This document shows positions 7,440 through 14,588 of a DNA stretch of 32,726 nt, one piece after another. Numbering within the stretch: position 1 is the stretch's first letter; each line of letters begins with the position of its first letter. The stretch comes from Methylobacterium variabile (GTDB lineage Bacteria; Pseudomonadota; Alphaproteobacteria; Rhizobiales; Beijerinckiaceae), in contig NZ_LABY01000165.1 of NCBI RefSeq assembly GCF_001043975.1, positions 1 through 32,726 on the forward strand, given 5' to 3'. The notes beneath the pieces were generated by a model, which did no database searches, was not told the DNA's origin, and was given only the letters and a program-made list of their open reading frames with translations. The translations under genes and the position numbers were made by a program.

Positions 7440-8402
7440 TCAGACGGTCCCCAGCCGGTCGAGCCGGGCCTGCTTGAGCCGGGCGAAATCCTCGCCGGCA
7501 TGGTGGGAGGAGCGGGTGAGCGGCGTCGCCGAGACGAGCAGGAAGCCCTTGGCGTAGGCGGTGGTCTCGTAGGCCTTGAACGCGTCCGGCGTCACGAAGG
7601 AGAGCACGGGGTGGTGCTTCTTCGTCGGCTGCAGGTACTGGCCGATGGTCAGGAAGTCGACCTCGGCCGAGCGCAGGTCGTCCATCAGCTGGAGCACCTC
7701 GTTGCGCTCCTCGCCGAGGCCCACCATGATCCCGGACTTGGTGAAGATCGTGGGGTCGAGCTCCTTCACCCGCTGCAGCAGGCGGATGGAGTGGAAGTAG
7801 CGGGCGCCGGGGCGCACCTTCAGGTACTTCGACGGCACGGTCTCGAGGTTGTGGTTGAACACGTCGGGGCGTGCCGCGACCACGACCTCGAGGGCGCCGT
7901 CCTTGCGCAGGAAGTCGGGGGTCAGGATCTCGATCGTGGTGGCGGGGCTCAAGCGCCGGATCGCGCCGATCACCGCCGCGAAATGGGCGGCACCCCCGTC
8001 CGCGAGGTCGTCGCGGTCGACCGAGGTGATGACGACGTGGTGCAGGCCGAGCTTGGCCACGGCCTCGGCCACCCGCGTCGGCTCCGCCGCGTCGAGGGCG
8101 TCCGGCATGCCGGTGCGCACGTTGCAGAACGCGCAGGCCCGGGTGCAGGTGTCCCCCATGATCATGAAGGTGGCGTGCTTCTTCTCCCAGCACTCGCCGA
8201 TGTTGGGGCAGCCCGCCTCCTCGCACACCGTCACGAGCTTGTTCTCGCGCACGATGGCGTTGGTCTCGGCCCATTTCGGCGAGCCCGGCGCCTTGACCCG
8301 GATCCAGTCCGGCTTGCGCAGGATCGGCTGGTCGGGCCGGTGCGCCTTCTCCGGATGGCGCGGGCGCTGGTCGTTGCGCAGGAGATCGAGGACGACGGCC
8401 AT
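7440..8402 (-). CDS. lipA: Lipoyl synthase
   Basis: 320 residues, normal length for LipA. The protein inserts two sulfurs into protein-bound octanoyl groups to make lipoyl cofactors of 2-oxoacid dehydrogenases and the glycine cleavage system. The auxiliary cluster cysteines lie in C-E-E-A-G-C-P-N-I-G-E-C (residues 60, 65, 71). The radical-SAM cysteines lie in C-T-R-A-C-A-F-C (86, 90, 93). The C-terminal R-S-S-H-H-A-G-E-D-F motif supplies the serine that ligates the auxiliary cluster. The ATG at 8402 starts the M-A-V-V-L-D-L-L sequence. The frame stays open further upstream but without family similarity. It is the first gene of the lipA-ratA pair. Confidence 0.97.
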   Translation of the reverse strand: MAVVLDLLRNDQRPRHPEKAHRPDQPILRKPDWIRVKAPGSPKWAETNAIVRENKLVTVCEEAGCPNIGECWEKKHATFMIMGDTCTRACAFCNVRTGMPDALDAAEPTRVAEAVAKLGLHHVVITSVDRDDLADGGAAHFAAVIGAIRRLSPATTIEILTPDFLRKDGALEVVVAARPDVFNHNLETVPSKYLKVRPGARYFHSIRLLQRVKELDPTIFTKSGIMVGLGEERNEVLQLMDDLRSAEVDFLTIGQYLQPTKKHHPVLSFVTPDAFKAYETTAYAKGFLLVSATPLTRSSHHAGEDFARLKQARLDRLGTV

Positions 8403-8487
8403 GGGATCCGAGGCGGGAAGCGTCCGCGAACCCCTCGCGGCGCGGCCCTGACTTAAGGTGTCCGGGCCGCCGGAGCAAATGGGGCGT

Positions 8488-8510
8488 GACGCGCCGCCGC
8501 GCGGCGCGTC
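8488..8510 (-). terminator. Strong GC hairpin between glsB-like gene and lipA
   Basis: GACGCGCCGC at 8488-8497 and GCGGCGCGTC at 8501-8510 form a 10-base perfect stem with a three-base loop. It lies downstream of the glsB-like stop and upstream of lipA on the same strand. A role as terminator of the upstream gene is likely, but no U-run follows. Confidence 0.45.
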
Positions 8511-8574
8511 GTGCATGACCTGCGGGTCGATGCCCCGAGACAGTACCGACGACCCGGGGGCTGGTTCCGCCGGG

Positions 8575-8862
8575 TCAGTAGGTCCGCTCGCCCCGGATCG
8601 CCCGCACCAGGGTGATGATGATGATCGCCCCGATGGTGGCGGAGATCAGGTTGCGCCAGAACCCGAAGATCGGGATGTGGAACTGCGCCGCCAGGAAGTT
8701 GCCGACCAGGCCGCCGATGACGCCCAGCACGATGTTGGCGAGCAGGCCCATGTTGGAGCTGGTGAACTTCTCCGCCAGCCAGCCTGCCAGCGCCCCGATG
8801 ACGATGGCCATCAGGAAGCCGACGCCCGGCTGCCCGAGCGCTCCGTACACGTGACCGTCCAT
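8575..8862 (-). CDS. GlsB/YeaQ/YmgE family small membrane protein
   Basis: 95 residues, almost wholly hydrophobic, with three predicted membrane segments rich in Gly. The pattern G-A-L-A-G-W-L-A-E-K-F, then N-I-V-L-G-V-I-G-G-L-V-G-N-F-L, then a final helix, is that of the 'transglycosylase-associated' GlsB/YeaQ family of inner-membrane proteins linked to stress responses. The molecular function is not established. A GGGGAA ribosome binding site lies just before the ATG. It appears to be a single-gene unit. Confidence 0.9.
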   Translation of the reverse strand: MDGHVYGALGQPGVGFLMAIVIGALAGWLAEKFTSSNMGLLANIVLGVIGGLVGNFLAAQFHIPIFGFWRNLISATIGAIIIITLVRAIRGERTY

Positions 8863-8980
8863 GTGGTTCCCCTAGGGTGAGCGGTGCCGCCGATCCCGTC
8901 GCGGCTCACCGCATAGATGGGGCGGCGTGGCCGCGTTGCACCATCCCGGCCCGGATCGTCCGCCCGACGTCTGACGCTGG

Positions 8981-9005
8981 GGAACTCGTCCGGCCCGGGC
9001 CCGTT
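8981..9005 (+). promoter_or_regulatory. EcfG-type (general stress sigma factor) promoter
   Basis: GGAAC at 8981-8985 is followed after exactly 16 bases by CGTT at 9002-9005. This matches the alphaproteobacterial EcfG consensus GGAAC-N16/17-CGTT. It lies 53 bases upstream of the PRC-barrel gene start at 9058, so transcription would begin around 9010-9015. The match is seen directly; control by PhyR/EcfG is inferred. Confidence 0.6.
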
Positions 9006-9057
9006 CTGCGCAAGGTCCGCGCCGTGCCAGTGCGCGGGCCCCTCGGAGACGATTTCC

Positions 9058-9486
9058 ATGACGCTGAAGACCGCCCTCGCGACGGCCGCCCTCCTGCTCG
9101 CGTGCGGGCCCGTCCTGGCCCAGACCGCGACGCAGCAGGACGCGACCGGCGCGATGACGACGCAGCAGGTCAAGACCGCCACGGTGCAGTTCATCACCCT
9201 CGAGCCCGCCGCGGCCGTGACCTCGCGCATCCTCGGCACCAAGGTCACCAACGCCCAGAACGAGTCCGTCGGCGACATCGCCGATCTCGTCATCGTCGAC
9301 GGCAAGACCGTGCAGGCCGTGATCCTCGGGGTCGGCGGCTTCCTCGGCATCGGTGAGCGCTACGTCGCGGTCAGCCCCGACAGCGTGACGCTGGTCCGCG
9401 ACGGCGACGGCTGGAAGGCGAGCGTGAACGCCACCAAGGACGACCTGAACAAGGCGCCGGCCTTCGACTACAAGAAGAAGAGCTGA
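9058..9486 (+). CDS. Exported PRC-barrel domain protein
   Basis: 142 residues. A signal peptide (M-T-L-K-T-A-L-A-T-A-A-L-L-L-A-C-G-P-V-L-A) precedes a Gln/Thr-rich linker. A PRC-barrel domain from about residue 55 follows: S-R-I-L-G-T-K-V, V-G-D-I-A-D-L-V-I-V-D, then V-Q-A-V-I-L-G-V-G-G-F-L-G. PRC-barrel proteins are small beta-barrel modules with varied, often unknown roles. Periplasmic ones in Rhizobiales are often stress-linked. GGAG at 9045-9048 supports the ATG at 9058. The upstream EcfG-type promoter and the following hairpin suggest a single-gene stress-responsive unit. Confidence 0.9.
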   Translation: MTLKTALATAALLLACGPVLAQTATQQDATGAMTTQQVKTATVQFITLEPAAAVTSRILGTKVTNAQNESVGDIADLVIVDGKTVQAVILGVGGFLGIGERYVAVSPDSVTLVRDGDGWKASVNATKDDLNKAPAFDYKKKS

Positions 9487-9495
9487 CGGTCACGG

Positions 9496-9515
9496 CGCCC
9501 CGGCCCGCCGGGGCG
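9496..9515. terminator. Hairpin between convergent genes
   Basis: CGCCCCGG (9496-9503) and CCGGGGCG (9508-9515) form a perfect 8-base stem with a four-base loop. It sits between the PRC-barrel stop at 9486 and the convergent LAB_N gene stop at 9524. It probably serves as a bidirectional terminator, though it lacks a clear U-run. Confidence 0.5.
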
Positions 9516-9523
9516 TCCTCCGC

Positions 9524-9853
9524 CTATCGCCCGGTCCCGCCCCGCCGCTCGCGGAACACCAGGGCGAGGTTGCGCAGGTAGATCACCGTGCCGAGGCTCT
9601 GGCCGAGGATGAAGACCGGGTCGCGGCGGTAGAGCGCGTAGCCGAGGAGCACCGCCGAGCCGCCGAGCGACAGGAACCAGAACGAGAGCGGGATCACGCT
9701 GCGCCCCGCCCGCTCGCTGGCGATCCACTGCACCAGGAAGCGGGCGGTGAACAGGCCCTGCCCGATCAGGCCGACCAGCAGCACGAGGTCGACGGGTCCG
9801 GTGAACAGCGACCAGAAATAGGCGCTGAGCCCGTGCATGATGTCGGCGACCAT
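9524..9853 (-). CDS. LAB_N (lipid-A-biosynthesis N-terminal) domain membrane protein
   Basis: 109 residues, three predicted membrane segments. The core V-Q-W-I-A-S-E-R-A-G-R-S-V-I-P-L-S-F-W and the later I-L-G-Q-S-L-G-T-V-I-Y-L-R-N-L segment are characteristic of the LAB_N family. These small proteins accompany lipid A or lipid-linked sugar glycosyltransferases, and their exact role is unproven. The start lies four bases after the GT2 stop, so it is the last gene of the GT39-GT2-LAB_N operon. A role in a sugar-lipid flipping or transfer complex is inferred from context. Confidence 0.9.
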   Translation of the reverse strand: MVADIMHGLSAYFWSLFTGPVDLVLLVGLIGQGLFTARFLVQWIASERAGRSVIPLSFWFLSLGGSAVLLGYALYRRDPVFILGQSLGTVIYLRNLALVFRERRGGTGR

Positions 9854-9857
9854 CGGG

Positions 9858-10661
9858 CTACTCCGCCCCTTCCCCGGCGACCATCTCCGGCACCCGGCGC
9901 CGGCGGCGGATCAGCCACCACACCCCGGCGAGGTCGAGGATGCCGACCCAGAGCCGGTCGAACAGGCCGTAATTCGAGCGGCCGGTGAGGCGCGGCCGGT
10001 CGACCACGTCGGCATGGACGACGGAGAACCCCTCGCGGGCGACGAGGGCCGGCATGAAGCGGTGCAGGGCGTCGAAGTAGGGCAGGCGCAGGTACACCGC
10101 CCGGCGGAAGACCTTGAGGCCGCAGCCGGTGTCCCGGGTGGCGTCGCGCAGGATGCGGCCGCGCACGCCGTTGGCGATGCGCGACTGGATCATCTTCAGC
10201 CGCCCGTCCTTGCGGCCGACCCGCTGCCCTTGCGCGAGCCCCGCCCCCGGCCCCGCCGCCGCGAGCGCCGCCGCCAGCGCCGGGATGAAGGCCGGGTCGT
10301 TCTGGCCGTCGCCGTCGAGCGTCGCCACCAGGTCGCCCCGCGCGGCCAGCACCCCGGTCCGCACCGCCGCGCTCTGGCCGCAGCTCACCCGGTGGCGCAG
10401 CACCCGCAACTCGGGGTGTCGGGCCCGCAGCGCCGCGAGGGCGGCCGGGGTGGCGTCGGTCGAGCCGTCGTCGACGTAGACGATCTCGAAGGGGCGCAGG
10501 GGCGTGCAGGCCGCCGCGATCTCGGCGACGAGGGGGGCGATGTTGCCGGCCTCGTTCTTCACCGGCACCACGACGCTGAGGCGGATCACCTCCGGATCCG
10601 GCATGGTCTGGGCGCTCTCTGTCGGGGCCTGGGTCGGAGGCTGGGTCGGAGGGTGGATCAC
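9858..10661 (-). CDS. Family 2 glycosyltransferase (polyprenyl-phosphate glycosyltransferase type)
   Basis: 267 residues. GT-A features are V-V-V-P-V-K-N-E at 30-37, V-D-D-G-S-T-D at 63-69, and D-G-D-G-Q-N-D-P at 116-123, with the D-T-G-C-G-L-K-V-F-R-R segment typical of dolichyl-phosphate-mannose-synthase/ArnC-like enzymes. It likely transfers a sugar from a nucleotide donor to undecaprenyl phosphate at the inner membrane. One weak hydrophobic segment is near the C-terminus. The GTG start overlaps the upstream stop as GTGA. The first 19 residues contain P-P-T-Q repeats, so the Met at residue 20 (10604) is an alternative start. Confidence 0.9.
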   Translation of the reverse strand: MIHPPTQPPTQAPTESAQTMPDPEVIRLSVVVPVKNEAGNIAPLVAEIAAACTPLRPFEIVYVDDGSTDATPAALAALRARHPELRVLRHRVSCGQSAAVRTGVLAARGDLVATLDGDGQNDPAFIPALAAALAAAGPGAGLAQGQRVGRKDGRLKMIQSRIANGVRGRILRDATRDTGCGLKVFRRAVYLRLPYFDALHRFMPALVAREGFSVVHADVVDRPRLTGRSNYGLFDRLWVGILDLAGVWWLIRRRRRVPEMVAGEGAE

Positions 10662-12421
10662 GGCGTCACCGCGTAGGCGGTCAGGCCGACCGGCTTGCCG
10701 CCGTTGATGTTGAAGCCCGTCACGCGGCCGACCGGCCGCGGCGCGGCGCCGGCGGCGTTCGTCGCGCCGGCGGTCTGAGCCGCCGCGAAGGCCGGGGCGA
10801 AGCGGTCCTCGACGTAGACGAGGCGGCAGCCGCCCTGGGTGAGGTAGGCGGCAGCCTGCTCGGCGGAATCGAGCATCGCGAGGTCGGTGCCGATCAGGAA
10901 GACGAGGCTCGGCTCGCGGTAGCCCAGGGTCGCGACCTTGGGATTCGCGCAGGGCAGCGCGTCGCGCAGGGCGGCGAGCCGGGGCGAGACCTTGAGGGCG
11001 GCGAGCACCGGCTGGGTGAGCCCGAACACCGCCGGCCCGAGGAGCGCGCCCGCCAGCACCGCGACGGCGAGGGAGCGCTCAGGCCAGCCGTCCGCGAAGG
11101 CGCGCCAGGCGAGGAACGCCACCGCGCTCGCCGCGACGAGGAGCGGCAGCCCCGCCCACGGGATCACGCCGTCGAGGCGCCAGGCGGCGGCGCACAGGCC
11201 GACCGTGAGGCCGATGGGGATGAACGGCACGAGGAGCGCCACGAGGCGCGCCCCCGGCCGGTCGCGGTGCACCGCCCCGCTTGCCACCGCCGTCACCGCC
11301 AGGATCGCGAGGGCCGGGCAGAGCGGCAGCACGTAGTGCGGCAGCTTGGTCGGCACCGCCTCGAACACCAGCCAGGACGGCAGCACCCAGGCGATCAGGA
11401 AGGCGATCCCGTCCTCCCGGCGCTTCGCCCAGGCGAAGGGGAGCGCCATCGCCGCGAAGGCCGCGGCGGGCCAGAAGGTCGCGAAGGTCACGAGCAGGTA
11501 GGTGCCCGGCGGCGCCCAGTGCTGGGTCTGGGCGGTGCCGACCTTGCCCAGCATGTCGTGCCCCACCGCCTCGCCGTAGAAGGCGCCGCCGCTCTTGACC
11601 GCGATTGCCGCGAACCAGGGCGCGACGAGTGCGAGCACCAGCACGAGGCCGAGGCCCGGCCGGAGCGCCTTCAGCCAGCCGCCGGAGCGGGCGAAGACCG
11701 AGAGGCACAGGGCCGCGAGGCCGGCGAACAGCGGCACCATCGGCCCCTTGACCAGGATGCCGGCCGCGACCGCGAGCCAGAAGGTCAGGACCGTGGCGTT
11801 GGGCAGGGTGACATGGGACAGGCGGGCCGCGCCCGTCCGCGCCAGCCAGGCGCGGGCCAGCGCCCCCATGGCGGCGACCGCGCAGGCGGTGAGCAGCGCG
11901 TCGGTCTTGGCGAGCCGCGCCTCGGCCGACAGCATGGCGCAGGCTCCGACGAGGGCGGCGGCCAGCAGCGCCCCGCGCCGCGGCAGGAAGGCGAGCGCGG
12001 CCCAGTAGCTCAGGAGCACGGTGGCGATGGCGCCCAGCAGCGAGGGGATGCGGTAGAGCCAGATCGCGGTGCGGGCGCCCGGCACGCCGAGGGCCTCGCC
12101 CGCCGCCACCACGGCGCTCTGGGCCCAGTAGATCCCCACCGGCTTCTTGTGCCGGGCCTCGCCCTGGAAGCGGATGTCGACGAGGTCGCCGGTCTCCAGC
12201 ATCTGCTTGGAGGCCTGGGCGAAGCGCGGCTCGTCCCGGTCCATCGGCTGGAGCGAGGAAAAGCCCGGCAGGAAGCAGATCAGGCAGAGGGCGACGAGCA
12301 GGGCGCAGGCCGCCCCGTGGCTGCGGGCCCCGAGATCGAGGAGGCGCTCCGCGACGGCGCCCACACGGGCGCCCGCGGAGGCGGCGCGGCCGGGGCGGCG
12401 CCCGGCGGCAAGGCTCGTCAT
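10658..12421 (-). CDS. ArnT-like family 39 glycosyltransferase, multi-pass membrane protein
   Basis: 587 residues with about 11-12 hydrophobic segments. The motif D-R-D-E-P-R-F-A at about 61-68, in the first periplasmic loop, is the catalytic acidic signature of GT39/PMT-like enzymes such as ArnT. H-K-K-P-V-G-I-Y-W follows as in that family. It likely transfers a sugar from polyprenyl phosphate to lipid A or another envelope acceptor. A GGAG lies seven bases before the ATG. It leads the operon with the GT2 and LAB_N genes, a set that together would charge a carrier lipid and use it. The exact sugar and acceptor are unknown, and no other arn gene is in the window. Confidence 0.9.
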   Translation of the reverse strand: MTSLAAGRRPGRAASAGARVGAVAERLLDLGARSHGAACALLVALCLICFLPGFSSLQPMDRDEPRFAQASKQMLETGDLVDIRFQGEARHKKPVGIYWAQSAVVAAGEALGVPGARTAIWLYRIPSLLGAIATVLLSYWAALAFLPRRGALLAAALVGACAMLSAEARLAKTDALLTACAVAAMGALARAWLARTGAARLSHVTLPNATVLTFWLAVAAGILVKGPMVPLFAGLAALCLSVFARSGGWLKALRPGLGLVLVLALVAPWFAAIAVKSGGAFYGEAVGHDMLGKVGTAQTQHWAPPGTYLLVTFATFWPAAAFAAMALPFAWAKRREDGIAFLIAWVLPSWLVFEAVPTKLPHYVLPLCPALAILAVTAVASGAVHRDRPGARLVALLVPFIPIGLTVGLCAAAWRLDGVIPWAGLPLLVAASAVAFLAWRAFADGWPERSLAVAVLAGALLGPAVFGLTQPVLAALKVSPRLAALRDALPCANPKVATLGYREPSLVFLIGTDLAMLDSAEQAAAYLTQGGCRLVYVEDRFAPAFAAAQTAGATNAAGAAPRPVGRVTGFNINGGKPVGLTAYAVTP

Positions 12422-12694
12422 GCACTGCTCCGAACCGGGGATCCGACGCCCGCGGCGGCGACCGGGCAGCCCGACCGGCGCCGGTCGCGGCGGGCGCCCG
12501 TGTCGGTGATCCGGTTCGGAAAGTCAATTTTCAGAGGGTGAGGCGGCGGGCTCGGTGGCCGCGACGGGCCGTCGTCCCTGCGGCCTTCGCCGGGGATGCC
12601 GCGCGGATCCGGGATCCACCGTCCCGGGAGCCGAGGCATCGGCCTTACGAGGCACGGCCTCCGACGATCCGGAGCCTCGCCGGCGGGCGGGCTC

Positions 12695-13051
12695 TCACGC
12701 CATCTCGAACAGGAACCCGTCGACCGCCGGGATCGGCACCGACAGGCTCACGCCGCGGGACGCCCGCGACAGGCGCCAGGGCCGCTCGCGGCCGGCCCGC
12801 ACCGCCTCGGAGGGGCGCAGGGAGCGGGTGCGGCCGTCCTCGCCGACCTCGTCGATGGTCAGGAAGCCGTAGACGAGCAGGCGCGACGCGAGGAGCTTCG
12901 TCTCCCGGTCGCCCGCCGCCACCGGCAGGGTGCCGGCCTCGTAGACCGTGTCCATCAGGCTGCGCTGGTCGCGCCGCGCGGCGGCGACCCGGGGGCTCGG
13001 CGCGAGCTCGTGATTCACCGGGACCGTCCGTTCCTTGCGCCGGAACGCCAC
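12695..13051 (-). CDS. Hypothetical soluble protein
   Basis: About 118 residues from a GTG start at 13051 that has a GAGGGGGGA ribosome binding site directly upstream. An in-frame ATG at 13084 (M-R-N-L-S-G-E) is the alternative. The protein is charged, with no signal peptide or membrane segment. A basic N-terminus (F-R-R-K-E-R) leads into a helical region (R-D-Q-R-S-L-M-D-T-V-Y-E-A), and the C-terminus is beta-like and ends F-L-F-E-M-A. I do not recognise the family. It is flanked by non-coding stretches of about 270 and 240 bases and faces away from the ABC operon. Confidence 0.55.
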   Translation of the reverse strand: MAFRRKERTVPVNHELAPSPRVAAARRDQRSLMDTVYEAGTLPVAAGDRETKLLASRLLVYGFLTIDEVGEDGRTRSLRPSEAVRAGRERPWRLSRASRGVSLSVPIPAVDGFLFEMA

Positions 13052-13227
13052 CACGGTTCCCCCCTCGCCCGACAGGTTACGCATACGCCCGACACCCTCG
13101 TGACCCGCCGCCGGCCCCCTCGGCGGGACTGCGGCGATGCGCAGCTTTCGACGAATCGGCTTAACGCCCGATTGACCCTTCGGCGGCGCGCCCCGTGCCG
13201 GATCGGTGCAGGGCCGGCTGCCGCCAA

Positions 13228-13246
13228 GGGCACCCGCATGGTGCCC
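13228..13246 (+). promoter_or_regulatory. Inverted repeat upstream of the iron ABC operon
   Basis: GGGCACC (13228-13234) and GGTGCCC (13240-13246) are perfect inverted arms separated by CGCAT, about 75 bases before the ATPase gene start at 13321. It could be an operator for an iron regulator or a 5' UTR hairpin. It does not obviously match a Fur, Irr or RirA consensus that I know. Confidence 0.3.
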
Positions 13247-13320
13247 CGCCCTCGCCCGCCGCGGCCGGCCCGTGTATGAGCGCGAGCCCCTGAGAACGCG
13301 CGCGCCTCGCGAGGAGTCCC

Positions 13321-14391
13321 ATGACCGACCCGGCCCCGTCCCGCCCGGCGCCCGCCCTGGCGGTGGAGGAGGTGGCCTGCCGCTTCGGCCGGGTGCAGGC
13401 CCTCGACCGCGTCTCGCTCAGCGTCCGCCCCGGCGAGATCGTGGCGCTCCTGGGCGATTCCGGCTGCGGCAAGAGCACGCTGCTGCGAGTGGTGGCCGGG
13501 CTCGAGACGCCGGATTCCGGCACCGTGCGGCTCGACGGGCGCCTCGTCGTCGGCGAGGGCGCCGCGGTGCCGCCGGAGGAGCGCGGCGTCGGCCTGATGT
13601 TCCAGGACTACGCCCTGTTTCCCCACCTCACCGTGGCGGAGAACATCCGCTTCGGGCTCAAGGGCCAGCCGCCTGCCGCCCGCGAGGCGGCCACGTCGCT
13701 GCTCGAGCAGGTCGGGCTCTCGGGCCACGCCGCGAGCTACCCCCAGACCCTCTCGGGCGGCGAGCAGCAGCGTGTCGCCCTGGTGCGGGCGCTGGCGCCG
13801 GGGCCGCGGCTCCTGCTCCTCGACGAGCCGTTCTCGAACCTCGACCGGCGCATGCGCGACCGGGTGCGGGAGGACACCGTGGCGCTCCTGCGCCGCACCG
13901 GCACCACCGCCCTGATGGTGACGCACGACCCCGAGGAGGCCCTCGCGGTCTCGACCCGCATCGCCCTGATGCGCCGGGGCCGCATCGTCCAGGTCGCCAC
14001 CGGCGAGGCGCTCTACCGCCGCCCGGAGAGCCTGTTCGCTGCCCGCTTCCTGGCGGACGCGGCCGAGATCCCGGCCCGGGTCGATGCCGGCCGAGCCGAG
14101 ACGCCCCTCGGGGCCGTGCCCGCCCCCCACCTGCCCGAGGGCGCGGCGGTCCGGGTCTGCCTGCGGCCGGAGGCCCTGCGGGTCGGCGCGCCGGGCGACG
14201 GCACCGCCGCGCAGGTGATGCGCCGCACCTTCCTGGGGGCGGCAAGCCTCCTGCACCTCGCGGTGCCGGGCCTCGGCGTGCCGCTGCGGGCCCGCCTGCC
14301 CGGGCCGGGCCCGCACGGGCCGGGCGATGCGGTCGGAGTGACGCTGGTGCCGGATGCCGTCCTGGTCCTGCCGGACGAGGAGGCCGCCTGA
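13321..14391 (+). CDS. fbpC: ABC transporter ATP-binding protein, Fe(3+)-type importer
   Basis: 356 residues. The nucleotide-binding domain shows Walker A G-D-S-G-C-G-K-S-T at 45-53, Q-loop Gln95, signature L-S-G-G-E-Q-Q-R at 144-151, Walker B L-L-L-L-D-E-P and H-loop V-T-H-D near 201. A TOBE-like C-terminal domain (about 270-350) is as in FbpC/PotA-type importers. It powers uptake with the binding protein and permease encoded next. An AGGAG lies six bases before the ATG. The substrate assignment to ferric iron rests on the downstream binding protein and two-domain permease; thiamine or phosphonate import are less likely alternatives. Confidence 0.88.
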   Translation: MTDPAPSRPAPALAVEEVACRFGRVQALDRVSLSVRPGEIVALLGDSGCGKSTLLRVVAGLETPDSGTVRLDGRLVVGEGAAVPPEERGVGLMFQDYALFPHLTVAENIRFGLKGQPPAAREAATSLLEQVGLSGHAASYPQTLSGGEQQRVALVRALAPGPRLLLLDEPFSNLDRRMRDRVREDTVALLRRTGTTALMVTHDPEEALAVSTRIALMRRGRIVQVATGEALYRRPESLFAARFLADAAEIPARVDAGRAETPLGAVPAPHLPEGAAVRVCLRPEALRVGAPGDGTAAQVMRRTFLGAASLLHLAVPGLGVPLRARLPGPGPHGPGDAVGVTLVPDAVLVLPDEEAA

Positions 14392-14445
14392 GCGGAATGG
14401 CACGATGCAGTGCTGCTCAGGGTTCTGTTTTTGCGTCCTTTTCTC

Positions 14446-14470
14446 CGCCGCAGCGGTAACCGCTCCGGCG
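14446..14470 (+). promoter_or_regulatory. Intercistronic hairpin before the binding-protein gene
   Basis: CGCCG-C-AGCGG (14446-14456) and CCGCT-C-CGGCG (14460-14470) form two 5-base stems with one C-C mismatch and a TAA loop. It lies in a 197-base gap whose right part (14490-14560) is unusually AT-rich for this genome. Together these suggest partial termination after the ATPase gene and a separate promoter for the binding protein. Confidence 0.4.
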
Positions 14471-14588
14471 ACTGATGCTTGGGATCGAAGTCTTCCTCAG
14501 TCTTACATTGAAACAACTAAAATCTAACGTGCTTGCTTTTGTTTCTGGCTTGCTTCTCAAGGGGGCGCCACATTCGGGAGACGCCGCC

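Noticed and set aside
11267..12541. 424-residue plus-strand frame over the GT39 gene
   Set aside because: Antisense shadow of a clear multi-pass membrane glycosyltransferase; strongly biased Arg/Gly/Glu composition.
14475..14588. N-terminal extension of the iron-binding protein from ATG 14475
   Set aside because: The extension is not signal-like, has no ribosome binding site, and the TTG at 14589 has a good one plus a normal signal peptide.
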